From Pseudomonadota bacterium (GTDB taxonomy: Bacteria; Pseudomonadota; Alphaproteobacteria; Puniceispirillales; Marisalimonadaceae), in assembly GCA_027625145.1 (NCBI GenBank), contig JAQBXK010000004.1:46171-110170 (forward strand): a stretch of DNA of 64,000 bases, given 5' to 3'. Position numbers and translations under genes: made by a program. Every line of letters starts with the position of its first letter. Positions within the stretch are counted from its first letter, which is position 1. Positions 58,693-64,000 of the stretch are shown one piece after another. The notes under the pieces are model-generated. The model had not been told where the DNA came from. It did no database searches and saw nothing but the letters and a program-made list of their open reading frames with translations.

Positions 58693-59563
58693 ATTTATTA
58701 AAATTTATAATTGCAGAAAAGTCTAAATCACCTTTTTCGTTATTAATCATGGCTTCAAAATTTTCTTTGGCTTTACGTCCAAAAGGAGCTGAAGTTTTAG
58801 TATTCTCTATTGCTTCCAGAGCTATGGTTAAATCTTTAAGCATTAGATTTGCAGAAAACCCTGGTTGATAGTTGTTGTCTGCTGGGCTTTTAGGACCAAC
58901 ATTTTCAATAGGACAATAGTTGTTAATAGACCAACATGAGGCACTTGAAGTAGATAGAATTTGAAATAGTTTATTTGCATCTAACCCTAAATTACTTCCT
59001 AGATTAAATGCTTCTCCAACTCCTATCATGGTAATAGCTAGTAACATATTATTACAAGCTTTTGCAGCCTGACCAGAACTATGTGATCCACATAGTACTG
59101 ATTTATTACCCATAACATTAAATAAAGGTAACATTAAGTTATAAGCTTCATCACTTCCACCTACCATGAAAGTTAATGTTCTGTTTTCTGCTCCAACAAC
59201 ACCTCCTGAAACAGGTGCATCAAGAGATAAAAGATTATGTTTATTACATTTTTTATGAAGAAATTTAGCTTTATCAACATCAATCGTTGAGCAGTCAGTA
59301 AGTAAAGTGTTTGGTTTTAATTTGTTGATAATACTTTCATAAACTTTCTCTACAATTTCTCCGTTAGGTAACATTGTGATTATTACATCAATATCATTGA
59401 TAATTTCTTTCAAACTAGAGGCTTTTTTGATGCCGTTAGGTATAAGTTGATCTATAAGTTTTTCATTAATATCATAACCAACAACCTCATAATTAGCTTT
59501 TAAAAGATTTATAACCATTTTGGATCCCATATTACCTAAGCCAATAAATCCAATTTTTTTCAT
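58691..59563 (-). CDS. 3-hydroxyisobutyrate dehydrogenase-like oxidoreductase
   Basis: 290 residues. The Rossmann motif is KIGFIGLGNMGSKM, the substrate loop is DAPVSGGVVGAENRTL near residue 115, and the catalytic lysine is in GQAAKACNNMLLA. Related to HIBADH and tartronate-semialdehyde reductase. Its ATG overlaps the stop of the GH84-like gene by one base (TAATG), so the two are translationally coupled. Why such a dehydrogenase should pair with a hexosaminidase is not obvious. Confidence 0.9.
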   Translation of the reverse strand: MKKIGFIGLGNMGSKMVINLLKANYEVVGYDINEKLIDQLIPNGIKKASSLKEIINDIDVIITMLPNGEIVEKVYESIINKLKPNTLLTDCSTIDVDKAKFLHKKCNKHNLLSLDAPVSGGVVGAENRTLTFMVGGSDEAYNLMLPLFNVMGNKSVLCGSHSSGQAAKACNNMLLAITMIGVGEAFNLGSNLGLDANKLFQILSTSSASCWSINNYCPIENVGPKSPADNNYQPGFSANLMLKDLTIALEAIENTKTSAPFGRKAKENFEAMINNEKGDLDFSAIINFNK

Positions 59564-60732
59564 TACAATTCTCCCTTATTCAATTTTTTTATAATATATT
59601 CAGATAGAGGTATGGTTTGCGTTTTTATTAACCGTTCAGATGTTAAAATATTTAGTTTAAGTTGTAAATCATGCTTTAAACTAAATAAATAAGGATACCA
59701 TTCTCTTGATAGCTCACCTTTCCATTTCCATAAAAGAAAATCTAATGCTTCAATATGTTTAGTGTTGACATCAAATGATTGAAGTAAAGGATTAGAGCCA
59801 AAATCTGGTTTTAAAAGATATTGTTTTATTGTGTGAAACACAAATGGAACTCCGTGATTTTCCAATATTTTTTTCCATTTATTTGTAAAAACTTTATCAT
59901 TCAAATTACTTGCAACTATATCTAAAATCAACAAGTCTGTTTTAATCAATCCAGTTGGATTAACCATAACATTATTTAACTTTTTTCTTCCAATGTAAGG
60001 GCCAATAAAAAAACGTCTAGGACAATAATCATTAGCATAATAATTATCCCAATAGACTATTTTATTACATAAGACTTTTCTTATTTTTGAATAATTAGTT
60101 AAAGTTTTTGAAACAACGTTTTTGCCACAGTAGAATACTTTTATTTTTGGATTTAAGACAGCACTTAGATCTTTTAAATAATAAGGTTCACCATCAATCA
60201 ATTCGTCTGCGTATATTCTAGGTACGAAGTAAATGTTCCTACCTAAACTTTCAGATAGCATGTTTGCTAAAATACCATGGCTAGTTCCTTCTGATATTTT
60301 ATTGCCAAATTTATTTATAAAATCTTCTGGAATGTCATCCAATAATAGAGATATTGAAGTTGCTCCGTCATCTAGTAATTGTTTTGCTTTGTTATGGAGT
60401 AAAGTATAATCAAGACTTTTGTTTTTCTGTGTTGTATCATTGAACTTATTAAAATCAAAGTCTAGTCCTGGAGCTATTCCTGCTATAACGTTTATATTAT
60501 TTGTTTTACTAAATTTTGTGAAGTCACGAAAACATTTTCGCCATTTTAAATTATATTTTTTTCTCCAATTTAATCTATGGTGTTCATCTTCTTTAGGAGC
60601 GTAAAAATAGGTATTCATATTGTTTTTTTGGAGCGACTCAACTATAAGCTTTCTGTTATCCCAGCTTAATAGTTTACCATAATAACCTTCTATGTACCCT
60701 GTTGTATTATTTTTATTATTATTTTTTTTCAT
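59563..60732 (-). CDS. GH84-like beta-N-acetylglucosaminidase
   Basis: 389 residues, single catalytic-type domain. TGYIEGYYGKLLSWDNRK at the start and NMNTYFYAPKEDEHHRLNWR near residue 40 match the glycoside hydrolase 84 barrel (O-GlcNAcase, NagJ, hyaluronidase family). The paired catalytic aspartates are D132/D133 in SLLLDDIP. No signal peptide is visible, so it is probably cytoplasmic. Beside AnmK, MurQ and a PIG-L deacetylase it may release GlcNAc from recycled muropeptides, a task usually done by NagZ (GH3). That role is inference; an aminosugar-conjugate hydrolase is the alternative. Confidence 0.85.
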   Translation of the reverse strand: MKKNNNKNNTTGYIEGYYGKLLSWDNRKLIVESLQKNNMNTYFYAPKEDEHHRLNWRKKYNLKWRKCFRDFTKFSKTNNINVIAGIAPGLDFDFNKFNDTTQKNKSLDYTLLHNKAKQLLDDGATSISLLLDDIPEDFINKFGNKISEGTSHGILANMLSESLGRNIYFVPRIYADELIDGEPYYLKDLSAVLNPKIKVFYCGKNVVSKTLTNYSKIRKVLCNKIVYWDNYYANDYCPRRFFIGPYIGRKKLNNVMVNPTGLIKTDLLILDIVASNLNDKVFTNKWKKILENHGVPFVFHTIKQYLLKPDFGSNPLLQSFDVNTKHIEALDFLLWKWKGELSREWYPYLFSLKHDLQLKLNILTSERLIKTQTIPLSEYIIKKLNKGEL

Positions 60733-60788
60733 TTGATATCTTTATGCATATTGGAATATTATCATATCTAAATTAGGAGAAAAATATA

Positions 60789-61478
60789 ATGAAAATTTTA
60801 GCCTTAGGTGCTCATCCTGACGATATTGAAATTTTTATGTATGGTTTAGTTTCCATTTATAAAAAAGAAGGTAATCAAGTGTTTACAATGATTGCGACTG
60901 ATGGTGCAAAAGGAGGCTGTCAGACAGATAAATTATTGATCAAAAAAAGAGCTGGAGAAGCTGTTGCGGGATTAAAAAATCTGTCTTCACCAATTTTTTT
61001 AAATATACCAGATGGTGAGTTAGGAGAAATACCTGAACATAAAAAAATTATTAAAGAAAATATATTAAAGGTTATGCCAGATTTAATCATTACTCACTCT
61101 CAACATGATTATCATGCTGATCACCGGTCATTATCAATCTTAACAAGTAGTGCGGTTAGTCATTATATACCTGTATTATATTGTGATACTTTAATGGGAG
61201 TTAATTTTCAGCCTAATTATTATATTGATATAACAGATCATTTTGAAATGAAAAAAGAAGCAGTCCTAAAACATAATAGCCAAAATCCTGAGAGATTTGT
61301 AGACTTATTTAAATTGATGAATGCTTACAGAGCAGCTCAATGTAATGCACCAAAAGGTAAATATGCAGAGGCATACAGTTTTATTTCTTCCTTTCCTTTT
61401 TCAGATATTAGAGAAATTCTGCCTCCATCTCTTAAATTAAGACCCTTTTATATTGATAACCAAAACGGTTTTTTATAG
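60789..61478 (+). CDS. PIG-L/LmbE family deacetylase
   Basis: 229 residues. Zinc-site motifs are GAHPDDIEIFM at residues 6-16 and HSQHDYHADHRS near residue 105, both hallmarks of PIG-L enzymes, which deacetylate GlcNAc moieties of small glycosides, lipids or thiols such as bacillithiol and mycothiol precursors. It diverges from the GH84-like gene (56 bases) and its end overlaps the convergent anmK by six bases. In this setting an amino-sugar substrate is likely, as inference. Confidence 0.9.
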   Translation: MKILALGAHPDDIEIFMYGLVSIYKKEGNQVFTMIATDGAKGGCQTDKLLIKKRAGEAVAGLKNLSSPIFLNIPDGELGEIPEHKKIIKENILKVMPDLIITHSQHDYHADHRSLSILTSSAVSHYIPVLYCDTLMGVNFQPNYYIDITDHFEMKKEAVLKHNSQNPERFVDLFKLMNAYRAAQCNAPKGKYAEAYSFISSFPFSDIREILPPSLKLRPFYIDNQNGFL

Positions 61479-62564
61479 ACAACTATATAGCTTGCCTCCT
61501 GATGAAGGTTGGAAAATTCCAGTTGTAGAAGGGAATGTGATTGGAAGGTTGTAAATAGACCTCGCTGACAGGTAAGCTATTAACTCAGATTCAATATAAT
61601 CAAAATCGATACCTAATTGTTCTTCATTTAAAAATTTTAATTTTAATCTATCATTTAAGCGTTTCATTAAGTGAATATTTCTATATCCACCGCCAGTAAT
61701 TAAAATGCTATTAACTGTTTGAGGTAAAAATAATAAACTAGAAACAATAGACTCAACAGTAAACTCTGCCAAAGTAGCCATAATATCAGCGTTGGAATAT
61801 TTTTTTTTAAGTAACTCATTATAAAAATCTATAAATGAGTGTTTATCAAGAGATTTTGGAGGTGGTTTTTTAAAAAAACTATGATGTAGAAAACGTTTTA
61901 TTATTTTTTTGTCTGGTATCCCTTTTGAGGCTAAAACCCCATTTTTATCAAAGCGCTTATTGGATATAATTGAGATATAGTTGTCCATTAATGCGTTTCC
62001 TGGCCCAGTATCAAAACCAAGTAACCTGTTGCCATCCCAGTACGTTAAATTTGAAACGCCACCTATGTTTAATATACAAGATGGTAGCTTTAAGTTAAAT
62101 TTTTTAATTATGAATTCATGATAAATAGGCGCTAACGGAGCCCCCTGACCCCCTAATTTAAGATCATTTGATCTAAAATCAAAAATAACATCCTTATTAA
62201 GCATTTTAGCAAGTCTTTTGGGATTACCTAACTGAATAGAGATTTTATTCTCTGGATCATGATGAATTGTTTGCCCGTGAAAGCCTACTAAATCACATGT
62301 TTCAATAATGTCTAAATCTTTTAAAGCTAAATAATGCTCGTTAGTAATAAATTCATCCAAGTGTTGTTTTCTTTTTAAATTAAAACTTATATCTTCATTT
62401 AAAATATTCATCAAAAATGATTTTGTTTTATTATTATATTTATAAAAGTAATTTTTATTTAATCTTCTTAATTCCAAACCATTAGTTTGAACTAAGCTAA
62501 TATCTATTCCATCCATACTGGTTCCTGTCATTAAACCAATAATATTTAAAAAATCATATTTCAA
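61473..62564 (-). CDS. anmK: Anhydro-N-acetylmuramic acid kinase
   Basis: 363 residues, normal. It opens the 1,6-anhydro ring of anhMurNAc and phosphorylates it to MurNAc-6-phosphate. Motifs: GLMTGTSMDGIDISLV at the N-terminus, FHGQTIHHDP near residue 95, DLKLGGQGAPLAPIYHE near 150, LGFDTGPGNALMDNYI near 183 and ILITGGGYRN near 288. It is divergent from murQ, whose enzyme uses its product, with 47 bases between the starts. Confidence 0.95.
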   Translation of the reverse strand: MKYDFLNIIGLMTGTSMDGIDISLVQTNGLELRRLNKNYFYKYNNKTKSFLMNILNEDISFNLKRKQHLDEFITNEHYLALKDLDIIETCDLVGFHGQTIHHDPENKISIQLGNPKRLAKMLNKDVIFDFRSNDLKLGGQGAPLAPIYHEFIIKKFNLKLPSCILNIGGVSNLTYWDGNRLLGFDTGPGNALMDNYISIISNKRFDKNGVLASKGIPDKKIIKRFLHHSFFKKPPPKSLDKHSFIDFYNELLKKKYSNADIMATLAEFTVESIVSSLLFLPQTVNSILITGGGYRNIHLMKRLNDRLKLKFLNEEQLGIDFDYIESELIAYLSARSIYNLPITFPSTTGIFQPSSGGKLYSCL

Positions 62565-62611
62565 AATTAAAATTTCCTTTTTATATTTTTAGAAATTATA
62601 TAATATAAAAC

Positions 62612-63355
62612 ATGTTTAAAAATATACCAAAAACAGAACTTTTGTATAAAAAAAATAAGCCTATAGATCATTTAAGTATATCAGATGGTATATTACTAAT
62701 GGCTGATGAACAAAAAAAAGCTGCGATAGAAGTTAGAAAAGCTTCTAAATCTATAGAGTTTGCAATAAATAAAATATACGACCATTTAATGCTTAACACT
62801 AAAGGAAGGTTGGTTTATGTAGGGGCGGGCACTTCCGGTAGAGTAGGAGTGCAAGATGGAGTTGAACTTTTCCCAACTTTTAATTGGCCAAAGGATAGGT
62901 TGGAATACATTATAGCAGGAGGTAATAAGGCCATTTTAAATGCTGTGGAAAATGCCGAGGATGATATCTTGCAAGCTGAAGAAGTTACATCAAAAAAATT
63001 TATAAATTCACAAGATGTTGTGATTGGTTTGGCAGCAAGTGGTAATACTCCTTTCACATGCAAAGTATTGGAAGAAGCATACAAAAAGGGAGCTCTTACA
63101 ATTACAATAAGCAACAACCCTAAGGGAAACATATTAAAGTTTGGACAAGCACAAATTATACTTGATACAAAAGAAGAAGTAATATCAGGTTCAACAAGAT
63201 TAAAGGCTGGCACGGCTCAAAAAATTTGTCTAAATATAATTTCTTCTATGGTTATGATAAAAATGGGTAGAGTGCAAAATGGAATTATGAGTCATATGGT
63301 TCCAACAAATGAGAAACTTAGACATAGAAAACTAAGGATAAACAAACAACTATAA
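62612..63355 (+). CDS. murQ: N-acetylmuramic acid 6-phosphate etherase, C-terminally short
   Basis: 247 residues. It splits the lactyl ether of MurNAc-6-P, giving GlcNAc-6-P. The SIS-domain core is clear: VYVGAGTSGRVGVQDGVELFPTF with E85, then AVENAEDD with E116, matching catalytic E83 and E114 of E. coli MurQ, and SGSTRLKAGTAQKICLNIIS near residue 190. It ends after TNEKLRHRKLRI, about 50 residues before the usual end, lacking the helical C-terminal domain. I see no continuation in other frames, so the short form looks natural. Confidence 0.9.
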   Translation: MFKNIPKTELLYKKNKPIDHLSISDGILLMADEQKKAAIEVRKASKSIEFAINKIYDHLMLNTKGRLVYVGAGTSGRVGVQDGVELFPTFNWPKDRLEYIIAGGNKAILNAVENAEDDILQAEEVTSKKFINSQDVVIGLAASGNTPFTCKVLEEAYKKGALTITISNNPKGNILKFGQAQIILDTKEEVISGSTRLKAGTAQKICLNIISSMVMIKMGRVQNGIMSHMVPTNEKLRHRKLRINKQL

Positions 63356-63462
63356 TCAAACCATTTAAAATATAATATAATTATTAAAGTGAATATTTAT
63401 TTTAAATTAAATTACTTTTATAAAAAATTATATTTCTAAAGTAATTTGTAATAATAGGAGTA

Positions 63463-64000
63463 ATGAAAATTAGGAAAGTTGCTTTAATAACAGGCTCTTC
63501 TGGATTTATTGGTTTTCATTTAGCAAAATTTTTATTATCTTGTGATTGGAAAATTATAGGCCTTGATGGAATGACAGATTATTATGATGTGAACTTGAAG
63601 AGGGCCAGGCAAAAGCTTTTATGTGAAAATACTAATTTCTATAATTATCAGGGTATGGTCCAAGATTCAAAATTATTAAATGAAATTTACTCAAATCATA
63701 AACCCAATATAATTATACATTTAGCAGCTCAAGCTGGTGTAAGATACTCTATTGAGAACCCAATTTCTTATGTTGAGTCTAATCTAATAGGGACTTTTCA
63801 CATTCTTGAAATGGCACGAAAATATAACCCTGACCATCTATTAATGGCATCAACTTCTTCTGTTTATGGAAGCAACAAAGACATGCCACTACATGAAAAT
63901 CAAAAATGTGATACGCCAATGTCTTTTTATGCCGCAACCAAAAAATCCAATGAGGTTATGGCTCATTCCTATTCTCATTTATATGATTTTCCAATAACTA
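63463..64000 (+). CDS. NAD-dependent UDP-sugar epimerase, C-terminus beyond window
   Basis: An ATG preceded by TAGGAG opens a frame that runs off the right edge, 179 codons visible. It is an extended SDR: ALITGSSGFIGFHLAKFLL at the start, GLDGMTDYYDVNLKRAR near residue 35, HLAAQAGVRYSIENP near 88, STSSVYGSN near 128 and the active-site YAATKKSNE. The DYYDVNLKRARQ pattern is that of UDP-glucuronate 4-epimerases (CapI/LpsL type). It suggests a further surface-glycan region to the right. Confidence 0.9.
   Translation, partial: MKIRKVALITGSSGFIGFHLAKFLLSCDWKIIGLDGMTDYYDVNLKRARQKLLCENTNFYNYQGMVQDSKLLNEIYSNHKPNIIIHLAAQAGVRYSIENPISYVESNLIGTFHILEMARKYNPDHLLMASTSSVYGSNKDMPLHENQKCDTPMSFYAATKKSNEVMAHSYSHLYDFPIT

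Overview
The window is a low-G+C (about a third or less by eye), densely packed bacterial chromosome segment with short spacers, standard bacterial code (TGA is a stop in several intact genes) and many TTG/GTG starts. Gene content and order point to Alphaproteobacteria, probably a streamlined marine lineage: ffh-rpsP-rimM-trmD-rplS-leuCDB-asd and sdhCDAB-zapE-mdh-sucCDAB-lpd are alphaproteobacterial arrangements. I cannot place it below class from the sequence alone. I see no rRNA, tRNA, CRISPR array or insertion sequence.

Layout. 1-1.8 kb: end of a surface-glycan region on the minus strand (two coupled glycosyltransferase-type genes, the outer one running off the window) plus a decayed gene remnant. 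1.8-13.8 kb: housekeeping block on the plus strand: exonuclease III, DapF, MtaB, FtsY, Ffh (with a hairpin leader), S16, RimM, TrmD, L19, leucine synthesis and Asd. 13.8-28.2 kb: an EamA permease, succinate dehydrogenase, ZapE, malate dehydrogenase, succinyl-CoA ligase and the 2-oxoglutarate dehydrogenase complex, i.e. nearly a contiguous half TCA cycle. The E2 subunit here has an unusual domain order. 28.2-35.3 kb: accessory metabolism, with a dead SMR transporter, class II aldolase, hydroxyacid dehydrogenase, HtpG behind a heat-shock-type promoter, an MFS exporter, a VOC protein and an acyl-CoA dehydrogenase. 35.3-40 kb: a four-gene Gld-type ABC transporter operon on the minus strand. 40-50.2 kb: amidase, AlaC-like aminotransferase, gamma-glutamyltransferase, PyrE, EamA permease, TcuAB and a D-2-hydroxyacid dehydrogenase. 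50.2-54.4 kb: second surface-glycan island (two glycosyltransferases, a methyltransferase-like gene with an apparent frameshift, an O-antigen ligase/polymerase). 54.4-63.4 kb: an envelope and amino-sugar recycling neighbourhood (AmpG-type permease, L,D-transpeptidase, membrane pyrophosphatase, hydroxyisobutyrate dehydrogenase-like protein, GH84 hexosaminidase-like protein, PIG-L deacetylase, AnmK, MurQ). The right edge cuts a UDP-sugar epimerase.

The points I would follow first are: (1) a SucB whose E3-binding domain sits before the lipoyl domain, with a second ribosome binding site and in-frame ATG between them; (2) a compact GH84/PIG-L/AnmK/MurQ set next to AmpG that looks like a variant cell-wall recycling route with GH84 in the place of NagZ; (3) the hairpin ahead of ffh; (4) decaying genes at 28.2-28.6 kb, 52.1-53.1 kb and 1.6-1.8 kb.
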